Both the position numbers and the translations under genes were made by a program. DNA of 22,433 nt from Methanobacteriota archaeon (GTDB lineage Archaea; Thermoplasmatota; Thermoplasmata; RBG-16-68-12): contig VBMR01000099.1 of NCBI GenBank assembly GCA_005878325.1, positions 1-22,433 of the forward strand, written 5' to 3'. The notes below the pieces were generated by a model. That model saw only the letters and a list, made by a program, of their open reading frames with translations, was not told the origin of the DNA and made no database searches. Below are positions 1 through 7,323 of the stretch, in pieces (position 1 is the first letter of the stretch; every line of letters starts with the position of its first letter).

Positions 1-155
1 CGATGCGGGGGCGACTTAACACCCGGCTCCATCTTCGCGAGGCCCATCAACATGAAGTTGCTGTCGTTCGGACCCATGATTTTCTTGTCCACGATGCCCG
101 GCCCGATGCCCTTTTCCCACGGTTCGGTCGGCAGGTTGCGTACGATCGATCCCAT
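1..155 (-). CDS. Cupin-like protein, partial (N-terminal 51 codons)
   Basis: The gene runs off the left edge of the window, so only the N-terminus is visible. It reads MGSIVRNLPTEPWEKG and ends at the edge with a stretch like MEPGVKSPPH. A 'PGxxSPxH' run is how the first metal-binding motif of many small cupins begins, so a cupin (double-stranded beta-helix) is the best guess. The His-rich remainder needed to prove it lies outside. The ATG is preceded by a purine-rich GGGAGAGGA ribosome-binding site 3 nt upstream and by an archaeal-type TATA box about 35 nt upstream, which fixes the start. It is transcribed divergently from the ArsR gene. The family call is an inference from a short fragment. 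Confidence 0.55.
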   Translation of the reverse strand, partial: MGSIVRNLPTEPWEKGIGPGIVDKKIMGPNDSNFMLMGLAKMEPGVKSPPH

Positions 156-183
156 CGTCCTCTCCCTACGGGGCTGGAACGTG

Positions 184-195
184 TTGTATTATAAG
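184..195 (-). promoter_or_regulatory. TATA box of the cupin-like gene
   Basis: Read on the minus strand this is ACTTATAATAC, a strong archaeal TATA match in a GC-rich background. It sits about 35 nt upstream of the ATG at 155, leaving a short leader that contains the purine-rich ribosome-binding site. Confidence 0.6.
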
Positions 196-292
196 TATCC
201 TGCGCGGGTACGTCCTGGAACTCGGTTTGTCTTTGTCCGAAGGTGTAACGGGGGTCGAAGGTTCGTCCCCCGGGCGTCGGCGGGTCCCATCG

Positions 293-344
293 TTTAACCA
301 AATCATTAAATATCCTGCCGCGTATCCCTTAACCAGATGGTTAA
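293..344 (+). promoter_or_regulatory. Promoter and operator region of the ArsR-family gene
   Basis: A TATA box (TTAAATAT, 306-313) lies about 27 nt upstream of the ATG at 337, so the transcript is probably leaderless. A perfect palindrome, TTAACCA-GA-TGGTTAA, covers 329-344 and includes the start codon. A second half-site, TTAACCA at 294-300, abuts the TATA box where the BRE would be, 35 bp upstream of the first. The layout suggests that the ArsR protein represses its own gene by blocking TBP/TFB or RNA polymerase. Binding is inferred, not shown. Confidence 0.6.
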
Positions 345-702
345 CCGTGCAAAAGCCTCCGTCGACCTGGACGCCATCTTCGCCGCGTTGGCCCACCCGA
401 TCCGACGCGCCATCGTCGAGCAACTGGCCGGGGGTGATGCCACGGTCAGCAAACTCGCCGAGCCCCACGACGTCAGCCTTCCGGCCATCTCGAAGCACCT
501 TCGCGTCCTCGAGGCGGCCGGCTTGCTGCAGGTGGAGCCCGAGGGCCGCGTGCATCGCTGCCAACTGGACGCCGCACCCCTCAGCACGGCGTTCGGCTGG
601 CTCACCCAATACCGCGTCCTGTGGGAGGACCGCTTGGACCGGTTGGCCAAACACGTCGAGAGGAATCCGATGACGAAGGGCAAGAAGGAGAAATCTTCAT
701 GA
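337..702 (+). CDS. ArsR-family winged-helix transcriptional regulator
   Basis: This 121-residue protein has the typical ArsR fold. Residues about 10-30 (LDAIFAALAHPIRRAIVEQL) form the first helices, about 36-60 the helix-turn-helix (VSLPAISKHLRVLEAAGLL), and about 64-78 the beta wing. The only cysteine (near residue 75) is isolated, and the metal-binding cysteine pairs of ArsR/SmtB sensors are absent, so it is unlikely to be a metal sensor. ArsR repressors of this subtype are commonly encoded next to AHSA1-like SRPBCC proteins, exactly as here. Its stop overlaps the start of the next gene (ATGA at 699-702), which implies translational coupling. The start is set by the TATA box 27 nt upstream; no Shine-Dalgarno sequence is present. 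Confidence 0.93.
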   Translation: MVNRAKASVDLDAIFAALAHPIRRAIVEQLAGGDATVSKLAEPHDVSLPAISKHLRVLEAAGLLQVEPEGRVHRCQLDAAPLSTAFGWLTQYRVLWEDRLDRLAKHVERNPMTKGKKEKSS

Positions 703-1694
703 CGAAAACCAAACCACGGAGCGAGAAAACAAAAGTGTCGAAGGGGCGGGAGCTCGTGATCACTCGGATGATCGACGCACCCCGCGACCTGGTGTGGAAG
801 GCATGGACCGATCCGGAACACGTGAGGCAGTGGTGGGGGCCCAAACATTTCACCGCTCCCGCGGCCAAGAGCGAGTTCCGCGTGGGAGGCACCTATCTGT
901 ACTGCATGCGTTCCCCTGAAGGAAAGGACTATTGGAGCACGGGCGTCTTCCGCGAGATCGTTCGTCACGAGCGGATCGTGTACACCGACAGCTTCGCCGA
1001 TGAAAAGGGCCGGGTCGTCCCCGGCACCTACTACGGGATGGGCGAGGACTTCCCACTGGAGATGGTGGTCACGGTGACGTTTGAAGAGCGCGACGGCAAG
1101 ACGAGACTCACCCTGAGGCATGCCGGCATGCCGGGAGGCCCCCACGACGAGGACGCGAAGCAGGGCTGGAACGAGTCACTCGACAAGCTCACCGAGTTCG
1201 TCAGTGACCGCCGATCCCGTCCGAAGGGCCGCATGACCTTCGCCACGCCCTCGGATCGGGAAATCGTCATGGAGCGTGTGTTCGATGCCCCCCGGGAGCG
1301 CGTCTTCAAAGCCTACACGGACCCCAAGGCGATCCCGCTCTGGTGGGGGCCCCGGCGGTACACAACCATCGTGGAGAAGATGGACGTGAGGCCGGGCGGA
1401 ACGTGGCGGTACATCTCCCGCGGATCCGACGGAGCCGAGTATGCGTTTCATGGAGTGTATCGTGAGATCGTCCCTCCCAGGCGCGTCGTCACGACCTTCG
1501 AGTTCGAAGGAACGCCCGGCCATGTCGTCGTCGACACAGCCACGTTCGAGGAACACGACGGCAAGACGAAGGTGAGCGTCACCTCTCGATTCGAGACGGC
1601 CGAAGATCGAGACGAGATGATGAAGACGGGAATGGAAGAAGGCGCCCGGGAGAGTTGGGACCGCCTTGCGGAATTTCTGTTGGAGGAGGACTGA
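699..1694 (+). CDS. Tandem SRPBCC (AHSA1-like) protein
   Basis: This 331-residue protein contains two consecutive AHSA1-like SRPBCC (START/Bet v1 superfamily) domains at about residues 17-167 and 178-331. Each opens with the family signature: ITRMIDAPRDLVWKAWTDPE then WWGP in copy 1, and MERVFDAPRERVFKAYTDPK then WWGP in copy 2. Single-domain versions are usually 140-170 residues, so this is a fused or duplicated form. The fold encloses a hydrophobic cavity and usually binds a small ligand; none can be named here. The reading frame is open further upstream, but the ATG at 699 has a GGAG site 8 nt before it and overlaps the ArsR stop by four bases, so I chose it. The protein is probably cytoplasmic and co-regulated with the ArsR repressor. 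Confidence 0.92.
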   Translation: MTKTKPRSEKTKVSKGRELVITRMIDAPRDLVWKAWTDPEHVRQWWGPKHFTAPAAKSEFRVGGTYLYCMRSPEGKDYWSTGVFREIVRHERIVYTDSFADEKGRVVPGTYYGMGEDFPLEMVVTVTFEERDGKTRLTLRHAGMPGGPHDEDAKQGWNESLDKLTEFVSDRRSRPKGRMTFATPSDREIVMERVFDAPRERVFKAYTDPKAIPLWWGPRRYTTIVEKMDVRPGGTWRYISRGSDGAEYAFHGVYREIVPPRRVVTTFEFEGTPGHVVVDTATFEEHDGKTKVSVTSRFETAEDRDEMMKTGMEEGARESWDRLAEFLLEED

Positions 1695-1906
1695 GGACCC
1701 GGAGGCATCCGCCATCCGGACGTCTGGCCTGAGCACCGCGGCTCTCTCCGTCGATGACGTCGAGGATCGCCCCGAGGAACGGTGGTTGAGGTGATGCCCG
1801 AGACCGAGACGGACCCGCAGCTGGACCAATTGAGCGCCGCGAATCAAGCGAGGCCTTTTGACCTCCGCGGCCTTCAGAGGTCCGACCGCTTCCGGAGGAA
1901 AACCGC
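1695..1906. other. Intergenic region before the DUF2277 gene
   Basis: No convincing gene or TATA box is visible here. An inverted repeat GACCTC / GAGGTC with an 11-nt spacer (1860-1882) precedes the ribosome-binding site of the next gene. A weak plus-strand frame starting at 1793 runs into the DUF2277 gene in another frame and has no family-like sequence. DUF2277 may be read from its own weak promoter or by read-through from the SRPBCC gene. Confidence 0.4.
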
Positions 1907-2179
1907 ATGTGCCGCAACATCAAGACTCTGTTCAACTTCGACCCTCCCGCCACCGATGAGGAGGTTCGCGAAGCCTCCCTTCAATTTGTGAGAAAACTTT
2001 CGGGCTTTCCAAGGCCCTCGAAAGCGAACGAGGCGGCCTTTTCACAGGCCGTCGAGCGCATCGCGGCTGTCACCGAGGACCTGCTCCATTCCCTCGCCAC
2101 GAACGCGGAGCCGCGGAATCGCGAAATCGAGGCGGCTCGGGCTCGTGCGCGGGCCGCGGAACGGTTCGGGAGTTCCTGA
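1907..2179 (+). CDS. DUF2277 family protein
   Basis: This 90-residue protein opens with MCRNIKTLFNFDPPATDEEV and continues with LQFVRKLSGFPRPSKANEAA, which I recognise as the highly conserved DUF2277 signature. It spans the full length of that family. The family is found mostly in soil bacteria and its function is unknown; the CRNIK motif and the basic, helical C-terminus suggest nucleic-acid or nucleotide binding, but that is speculation. A GGAGG ribosome-binding site 7 nt upstream fixes the ATG. It lies on the same strand as the SRPBCC gene, 212 bp downstream. The protein has no signal peptide or membrane segment and should be cytoplasmic. Confidence 0.9.
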   Translation: MCRNIKTLFNFDPPATDEEVREASLQFVRKLSGFPRPSKANEAAFSQAVERIAAVTEDLLHSLATNAEPRNREIEAARARARAAERFGSS

Positions 2180-2309
2180 TCTCGGACGGCACGGTCCAGA
2201 CCGGCTCTGGCCCGCGTGCAACCACGAGAAGGCGGGAACGCCGCGCGGACAGACTCGAAACGGAGGCGGTCTCGAATTCGGATGAGTTGCCCTGAGCCGG
2301 CCCGAGCGA

Positions 2310-2924
2310 TCAGTAGATCCGTGTTTTGTCGTCATGCGGTTCCGGCGCCGCTTCCTGGGGGTCTGAAGGCGGATCGGAGGAGGGATCCGAGGACGGATCG
2401 GCCGATGCGGCCGGGGCCGGGGGGGCCTGACGCCAGGACCAAACGCTCATCATCAGAGACGCCCCGAGGAGCGTGAGACCGCCAGCGAGGACGATGAAGG
2501 CCACGATCGTTTCGATTGGTTTCAATCCACCGACAGTCAAGTCGAGATGGACTTGCAGGTTTTGCCTCGCAGGAAGGTCCACGGCGACAACGTAGTAGGC
2601 TCCCCAGCCGGGAAGGGTCAGGTCGAACAGGATAGCCGTCCCGTTCGCCTCAAAAAGGGGAGCAACGGCATTGGAGCCGTCGCGAAAGGACGTGTAGCCC
2701 CGATCATCGAAGACGAGCAGATCAAAGGGCCGGCCCTGAAGTTCGGAAAGATTTCCGCTCAACCACCCCGTCCCGACGAAGCCGAATTCGTACCCGTAGT
2801 AGCCTCCGGAGCGCACGAAGACATCCTGTGACATCCGAATGGGCTGGGCAGCTTGTAGCATCGTGAGCGATCCGACGAGGATCTGCGCGGCCGCGATCCC
2901 TACGAGGAAATAGAGACGCCTCAC
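2310..2924 (-). CDS. Single-pass membrane protein with extracytoplasmic domain and repetitive acidic tail
   Basis: I do not recognise a family. The 204-residue protein has an N-terminal signal or anchor segment (about 5-25), an extracytoplasmic beta-rich region (about 30-130, rich in Gly, Tyr and Phe), a transmembrane helix (about 138-162), and a cytoplasmic tail built from Pro/Ser/Asp repeats (PSSDPSSDPPSDP) that ends DDKTRIY. The GTG start has GGGAG about 8 nt upstream. It is the last minus-strand gene after the PP2C gene, 173 bp downstream, so it may belong to the same transcription unit. The tail, facing the cytoplasm, could be a substrate for the neighbouring Ser/Thr kinase or a ligand for the FHA domains, which is inference from position and composition only. 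Confidence 0.75.
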   Translation of the reverse strand: MRRLYFLVGIAAAQILVGSLTMLQAAQPIRMSQDVFVRSGGYYGYEFGFVGTGWLSGNLSELQGRPFDLLVFDDRGYTSFRDGSNAVAPLFEANGTAILFDLTLPGWGAYYVVAVDLPARQNLQVHLDLTVGGLKPIETIVAFIVLAGGLTLLGASLMMSVWSWRQAPPAPAASADPSSDPSSDPPSDPQEAAPEPHDDKTRIY

Positions 2925-3052
2925 GAGACCGTCTCCCGGTCACGCCTTCCGCGCGTCATGGACGGCCACCCCTGCATGCGAGCTCTGCGGTGGGGGCACT
3001 CGACAGATCGGAGGCCTCCCTCCGGAGCGGTCTGAAAACCTGCGTCACGCCA

Positions 3053-3072
3053 CCGGGGGAGACCACCCCCGG
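3053..3072 (-). terminator. GC-rich hairpin downstream of the PP2C gene
   Basis: A perfect 7-bp inverted repeat (CCGGGGG / CCCCCGG, 6-nt loop) lies 26 nt beyond the PP2C stop. It has no immediate T-tract; a short TTTT comes about 20 nt further along the minus strand. It may be a weak terminator or a 3' mRNA stabiliser that separates the signalling genes from the membrane-protein gene. Confidence 0.3.
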
Positions 3073-3097
3073 CCCCGTCCTCGGGTCGAGCATTCGC

Positions 3098-3949
3098 TCA
3101 CGTCCTGGGAGGGGGTTGGACGCGTGCAATGATGACCGAAATGTTGTCCGTTCCGCCGCCTTTGTTCGCCAGAGCAACGAGGATCTCGCAGGCCGTTTGG
3201 GGATCGGTCGATTCGACCACGACGCGCTGAATGTCCTCGTCTTCCACGTGATTGATGAGGCCGTCGCAGCAGACCAAGACGAGGTCGCCGGGCTCCGCCG
3301 TAAGGCAACCGATGTCCGGGGTCACCTCGTCATAGACCCCGAGGGCCATCGTGATCACGTTCTTCTTCGGATGGTGCCTCGCTTCCTCGGGCCGCAGCTC
3401 CCCTCGATCGACCAGCTCCTGGACGAGGGAGTGATCCCGGGTCACCTGGAAGATCTCCTGTTCATTGATGATGTACGTCCGAGAGTCGCCCACGTTCGCG
3501 ATGTAGAGGTCGCGACCATCGACGACCGCAAGGCTCAGAGTCGTCCCCATCCCCTCGCATTCCGGATGCCGCCGCGCCTCGTCGAAGATGGCCTGATTGG
3601 CGTTGGCGACCGCGGCCCGGAGCTCACGGTCATACGTGGACCGCGGAATGTCCTCCTGGCTCGTCAGGACCGGGAGAATCGTGCCCGCGACCGCCCGGAC
3701 CGCAGTCCGGCTCGCAACATCCCCGCGGCTGTGTCCTCCCATGCCATCGGCCACCATCAGGAGCATCCGGGTCCGCGGTTCGGACAGATACGCCGTCTGG
3801 ATTTCCATCGCGAGCAGGCTGTCTTCATCGACCCGTCGGACTTTCCCGACGTTCGAGGCGAATCCGAGCCTTCCCCGGGAGGAGCGAATGACCGTCTCGG
3901 TCCCTCCCGCAGACACCTTCTTTTCCGGGACCTTGCGAACCATGATCAC
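3098..3949 (-). CDS. PP2C-family Ser/Thr protein phosphatase
   Basis: This 283-residue metal-dependent phosphatase has all the PP2C signature motifs: RRVDED (38-43), VADGMGGHS (66-74), GMGTT (133-137), GDSR (154-157), DHS (172-174), CDGL (228-231) and GGGTDNIS (264-271). The aspartates that hold the two Mn/Mg ions are therefore present and the enzyme should be active. There is no membrane segment, so it is soluble, resembling bacterial Stp/PrpC enzymes. The GTG start overlaps the stop of the kinase gene (GTGA); an ATG two codons further in is an alternative. The overlap couples production of the phosphatase to that of the kinase, whose targets it presumably dephosphorylates. An N-terminal extension of about 25 basic residues precedes the catalytic fold. 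Confidence 0.96.
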   Translation of the reverse strand: MIMVRKVPEKKVSAGGTETVIRSSRGRLGFASNVGKVRRVDEDSLLAMEIQTAYLSEPRTRMLLMVADGMGGHSRGDVASRTAVRAVAGTILPVLTSQEDIPRSTYDRELRAAVANANQAIFDEARRHPECEGMGTTLSLAVVDGRDLYIANVGDSRTYIINEQEIFQVTRDHSLVQELVDRGELRPEEARHHPKKNVITMALGVYDEVTPDIGCLTAEPGDLVLVCCDGLINHVEDEDIQRVVVESTDPQTACEILVALANKGGGTDNISVIIARVQPPPRT

Positions 3950-5157
3950 GTCCCCCCGCGTCGTGTGCCGCCTTTGAAGGTAATCGTCATGTACGGTCCT
4001 TTCCCCGCCTTGTACACGAGAGCGAGGACGTCTCCGTCCGCCAGCTCTTGTTTCTTGAACCCGGGGATCTGTCGATACGTTCTCCCGCCATCGTGGGACA
4101 TGGCCGTGCCGTTCATGCTACCCAGGTCCTCGATCCAACAGCGGCCCTTCGGGTCTTTCACGATTCGCGCGTGATGCTTCGAAAGGTACCGTTCCGTGTC
4201 CAAGATCCCAATCTCAGGAGGGTGGCCAAACCCTTTCTTGGCGCAACTCTGGTCGCACGTCTTGTGGTCCCTCCCAATCTCCATTTCCTTCTTGAGTTTG
4301 CACTTCTTGCCCAGCACAACAAGGTGGGGAAAGCCAAGGGTCTTTTCGGACCCGCCCGAGATCGCCTGCGCCATGTCCTGGGCGGTCGGAAACCGGTCCT
4401 TCGGATTGTACGCCATCGCCCGGATCACGACGCGGGACAGGTCCTCCGTGACGCCGGGTTCGAGATCGCGAGGGGATCGGAAGAGTTCCGTTTTCCCGCC
4501 CGAGAGTTGTTTCATGGAGCCGCGAGGGTCCTGTCCCGTGAGGAGAAAGAAGAACACCGCGCCCACGCCGTACAAATCGCTCGCGGGGGTCGCCTCTCCC
4601 AGGTTCTGCTCGGGAGCCCCCCAGCCTGGCGTGTAGATGACCGTGCCGGCCCCCGTGAACTGGCGGAATTCCTTCTTTGCGGCTCCGAAATCGATGAGGA
4701 CCACCTCCCGGCGGACATCGAGGATGATGTTGTTCGGCTTGATATCCCGGTGGATCACGTTCCGCCCGTGAAGGTAGGCCAAGGCCTCGAGCAGCTGGAG
4801 GATATGCCGGCTCGCGGTGGCCACATCGGCGGCCTTATCTCGGTAACGCTCCGACAATGTGTCGCCTTCGAGCTTCTCCTCGACGAGGCAGAACGGCCCC
4901 AGGCTCGTGCCTTCGTCTAAATAGCGCACGACCCGCGGATGCCCGGGGGACGCGAGGGCCTTCAGGATGTCGGCCTCGATATGGAGCCGTTCCTGCGCCT
5001 GCTCCAAATCGGGGCCGCTCGCTTCTTTGACGATGACGGCTTGTCCGCGGTTGGACTTGCCCACATAGACAGTCGACATCCCTCCCTCGGCCAACTTGCT
5101 TTCGACCTGGTACCGACCCCTCCGACCTTTCAACGTACAGGGAACGGAGAGAGTCAT
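3946..5157 (-). CDS. Ser/Thr protein kinase with C-terminal FHA domain
   Basis: This 403-residue protein has a Hanks-type kinase domain at about 15-270. Its features are a Gly-loop EGGMSTVYVG (24-33), catalytic Lys44, helix-C Glu61, HRDIKPNN (136-143), DFG (156-158) and APE (181-183), all intact. An FHA domain follows at about 280-396, with GRD (295-297), SKHHA (326-330) and SMNGT (347-351), the residues that read phosphothreonine. The loop between GRD and SKHHA is about 15 residues longer than usual and carries a C-x3-C pair (301, 305). No transmembrane helix is present, unlike the sensor PASTA kinases of bacteria. The start is the ATG 13 nt after the adaptor gene's stop; no clear ribosome-binding site is visible. 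It probably autophosphorylates and recruits partners through FHA domains. Confidence 0.96.
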   Translation of the reverse strand: MTLSVPCTLKGRRGRYQVESKLAEGGMSTVYVGKSNRGQAVIVKEASGPDLEQAQERLHIEADILKALASPGHPRVVRYLDEGTSLGPFCLVEEKLEGDTLSERYRDKAADVATASRHILQLLEALAYLHGRNVIHRDIKPNNIILDVRREVVLIDFGAAKKEFRQFTGAGTVIYTPGWGAPEQNLGEATPASDLYGVGAVFFFLLTGQDPRGSMKQLSGGKTELFRSPRDLEPGVTEDLSRVVIRAMAYNPKDRFPTAQDMAQAISGGSEKTLGFPHLVVLGKKCKLKKEMEIGRDHKTCDQSCAKKGFGHPPEIGILDTERYLSKHHARIVKDPKGRCWIEDLGSMNGTAMSHDGGRTYRQIPGFKKQELADGDVLALVYKAGKGPYMTITFKGGTRRGGT

Positions 5158-5170
5158 ACGGTCCGCAGGC

Positions 5171-5809
5171 TTATTTCAGGACAAATTGCAGCTTGACCAA
5201 TTCAGCGACGTCAATCTCATCGGCATCCTGGAGTTCGTTGCGACCCGTGCCGGTGACGAGGATTCGGGACCCGTCCCGGACCAGCCAGGTCTTGTTCGAG
5301 CTCGCTTTCCTCTGCACCATCGTGGTTCCGTCTTCGATAAAGAACCGGTCGCCCTCCTGAAAGACGGTGAGGTGACCTCGGGAGATCTCGTTCGCCTGTT
5401 TCGGGTCGGTCAGAAACTTCGACAAGTCCGCACGCCCAATGAGCCACTGGGACGGTGGGATCGGTTGCTCCGAGTTGTCGGGGAAGACCAGGTAGCCCGC
5501 CCTCGGAAGCTCCTCCAAAGGTCCTTCCTCGGCCTCCAACGGTTCAGCCTGCGGTTCGCCCTCGGGTTCCGTCGGCTCCATCTCCGGCTCCGGTTCCGGC
5601 GTTGGCTCGTCCTCCGGCTCCGCGCTCGGCCCCGGATCAACGTCGCCTTCGTCCTCATCGAACGAGGGGGAGAGGCCTTCCTCCTCGGCGCCCTCGGATG
5701 GGCTGACGGGTTCCGGCTGGGCGATCGCAAGATCGATCTTCCCGCCGCAATCGTCGCAATACTTGGCGCCTTCCCGGTTCTCGCTGCCGCAATTGGGACA
5801 TGTGGCCAC
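5171..5809 (-). CDS. Zinc-ribbon / FHA adaptor protein
   Basis: This 212-residue protein starts with a zinc ribbon, CPNCG...CDDCG (Cys 4, 7, 18, 21). Then follows a long acidic linker rich in Glu and Pro (about 30-102, with PEPEPEMEPTEPEGEP), and an FHA domain (about 104-212) with IGR (124-126) and ISRGHL (142-147). It is probably a phosphothreonine-binding adaptor, either binding to the kinase or being phosphorylated in its linker, where Thr70 and Thr80 lie in acidic contexts. The GTG start is separated from the VWA gene's stop by four bases. An ATG start is not available near the zinc ribbon. The domain pairing resembles GarA/Fha-type regulators in bacteria, but with a zinc ribbon in place of their N-terminal regions. 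Confidence 0.92.
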   Translation of the reverse strand: MATCPNCGSENREGAKYCDDCGGKIDLAIAQPEPVSPSEGAEEEGLSPSFDEDEGDVDPGPSAEPEDEPTPEPEPEMEPTEPEGEPQAEPLEAEEGPLEELPRAGYLVFPDNSEQPIPPSQWLIGRADLSKFLTDPKQANEISRGHLTVFQEGDRFFIEDGTTMVQRKASSNKTWLVRDGSRILVTGTGRNELQDADEIDVAELVKLQFVLK

Positions 5810-5813
5810 GTGA

Positions 5814-7109
5814 TCACCGCTTCGGCTTCTTCTTCCCGATGACCGTGGTCGCCTGGAGGAACTCCTTCTTGGCGGAATCGCTCAACTGGAGCCCGCTCCG
5901 CATCACGGTCGCCTGGGCGTCCTTCATCGTCGTCATGACCTCGTTCAAGGCCGCGTTCGCACGGGTCGCGGCCGTGGCGCCGGCATCCGACGCGAGGCTC
6001 TTCATGATCGTCTCCGCCTTCTGCAGGGCCGACGCCTCTTTCGTCTGCACCGCCCTCTGGATGAGGACGGTCGCTTCGGCGGAGCTCAGCAGCGTGCGCG
6101 GATACGGGTTGGTCTCGACGTTCCACTGCTTTGGGTCATCCGAGAAGGTCACTTCGACATCCTGCGTCACTTCGACCAAGGAGAATCGAACGAGGGTGCC
6201 TCTCCCCGCGGGCTTGGCGGGGACGCCCAGACGGAACACGAGGGTCTGCTCCTCGCCCGCGACCAGGTCTCGTAGCGGGATCGTGAACGCGGCACCGTCG
6301 AACTTCGGGCGGGGCAGACGGTTCAGGACCGGTCGAACCGTGTACGCGTCGGCCAACTCGGCCCCCGGCATGATCGAAACCTTCAGCTCGGGATTCGCGA
6401 CCACGGTCCCCGCCATCTGGGCGGCCTGTTCCTGGAAGATCTGAGGGAGGCCGCCGCCCGTCGTCTCGATGTGGTGCCACATCCCGCCGCCGGCCTCTGC
6501 AATCTTCTGCAGGAGGAACTCATTGTAGTCGTTCCCGATTCCGATGGCGGTGATCGTGATGCCGGCTTCGCGCATGGCTTGCGCGAGGGTCACGAATTCT
6601 TTGCCATCGGTCCTGCCGACGGTCGGATTGCCATCCGTGAGGAGAAGGACCCGCGTCACCGTGCCGGCTTCGTGAGACGCCTGGCGCGCTTGTTTGAAGG
6701 CTGCCTCCAGTCCGTCGTACATTGCGGTGAGGCCGCCGACCGACAGAGCCTTCACGGCAGTGGCAATCTCTTTGGAGTTTCCGACCTTGGACGTCGGCAA
6801 CTGGACTGCCGCTGAATCCGAGAAGGAGACGATCGAAAGCTGGTCCGTGGGACGGAGCTGCTTGATGAGGCCCATTGCCGCCGACTTCGCCTGTTCGATC
6901 TTCTCTCCGTCCATCGACCCGCTCGCATCGATCGCGAGGGCAATGCTTCGATTCCGTGCGGCGACGACCGCCGCGGACGGAGTTAGGTCCACGGCAACGA
7001 ACACCGAACCGCCCGTATTCGGTTTGAGGGCTGCCCGGTTGATCGTGCACTTCATCGCGAGTGGCGATCGTTTCTGAGAACGACCCTGGGGCTCTATTGG
7101 CTGTTTCAT
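5814..7109 (-). CDS. VWA-domain protein, first gene of the phospho-signalling operon
   Basis: This 431-residue protein has a von Willebrand factor A domain (about 54-230) with a complete MIDAS metal site: DASGSM (61-66), the threonine in GLTAM (126-130), and TDG (158-160). A beta-sandwich-like region (about 235-335) and a helical C-terminus (about 345-431, ending GKKKPKR) follow. There is no signal peptide, so it is likely intracellular. VWA proteins of this kind assemble protein complexes and accompany PP2C and kinase genes in the bacterial TerY-P triads. I prefer the ATG at 7109 because GGTGG lies just upstream; an internal ATG at 7055 (MKCTINRAAL) is the alternative and matches where homology would begin. 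Confidence 0.93.
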   Translation of the reverse strand: MKQPIEPQGRSQKRSPLAMKCTINRAALKPNTGGSVFVAVDLTPSAAVVAARNRSIALAIDASGSMDGEKIEQAKSAAMGLIKQLRPTDQLSIVSFSDSAAVQLPTSKVGNSKEIATAVKALSVGGLTAMYDGLEAAFKQARQASHEAGTVTRVLLLTDGNPTVGRTDGKEFVTLAQAMREAGITITAIGIGNDYNEFLLQKIAEAGGGMWHHIETTGGGLPQIFQEQAAQMAGTVVANPELKVSIMPGAELADAYTVRPVLNRLPRPKFDGAAFTIPLRDLVAGEEQTLVFRLGVPAKPAGRGTLVRFSLVEVTQDVEVTFSDDPKQWNVETNPYPRTLLSSAEATVLIQRAVQTKEASALQKAETIMKSLASDAGATAATRANAALNEVMTTMKDAQATVMRSGLQLSDSAKKEFLQATTVIGKKKPKR

Positions 7110-7141
7110 TTTTCCACCTGGGAACCGGGCGATTGCGGCGA

Positions 7142-7156
7142 GCCTTTCTTATCTCT
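7142..7156 (-). promoter_or_regulatory. Possible TATA element of the VWA-FHA-kinase-PP2C operon
   Basis: On the minus strand this is AAGAGATAAGAAAGG, the most AT-rich run upstream of the VWA gene and about 40 nt from its ATG. It would give a leader of roughly 15 nt that contains the AGGTGG ribosome-binding site. The match is moderate. Confidence 0.35.
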
Positions 7157-7323
7157 TACGCCCCTGTTCTCAGGAATTGATTCTCACGTCCCTCGCTTCC
7201 GGTCTCCAGCGGGAGAGCATTGTGAATGCGTTCCGCAGGGGCTGAGTCCTTCCACAGGGCGCATCGATTTCGATTCGTCGACCGGGATTGACGGCCACTA
7301 GGGGCGGGTCCTTCCGTTCCTCA

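Noticed and set aside
1793..1991. Small frame starting MPETETDPQLDQ before DUF2277
   Set aside because: It overlaps DUF2277 in another frame, becomes low-complexity, and has no ribosome-binding site at usable spacing.
5560..5720. Repetitive GGCTCCGGTTCC-like DNA
   Set aside because: It is explained by the Glu/Pro-rich linker of the zinc-ribbon/FHA protein, not by a separate repeat element.
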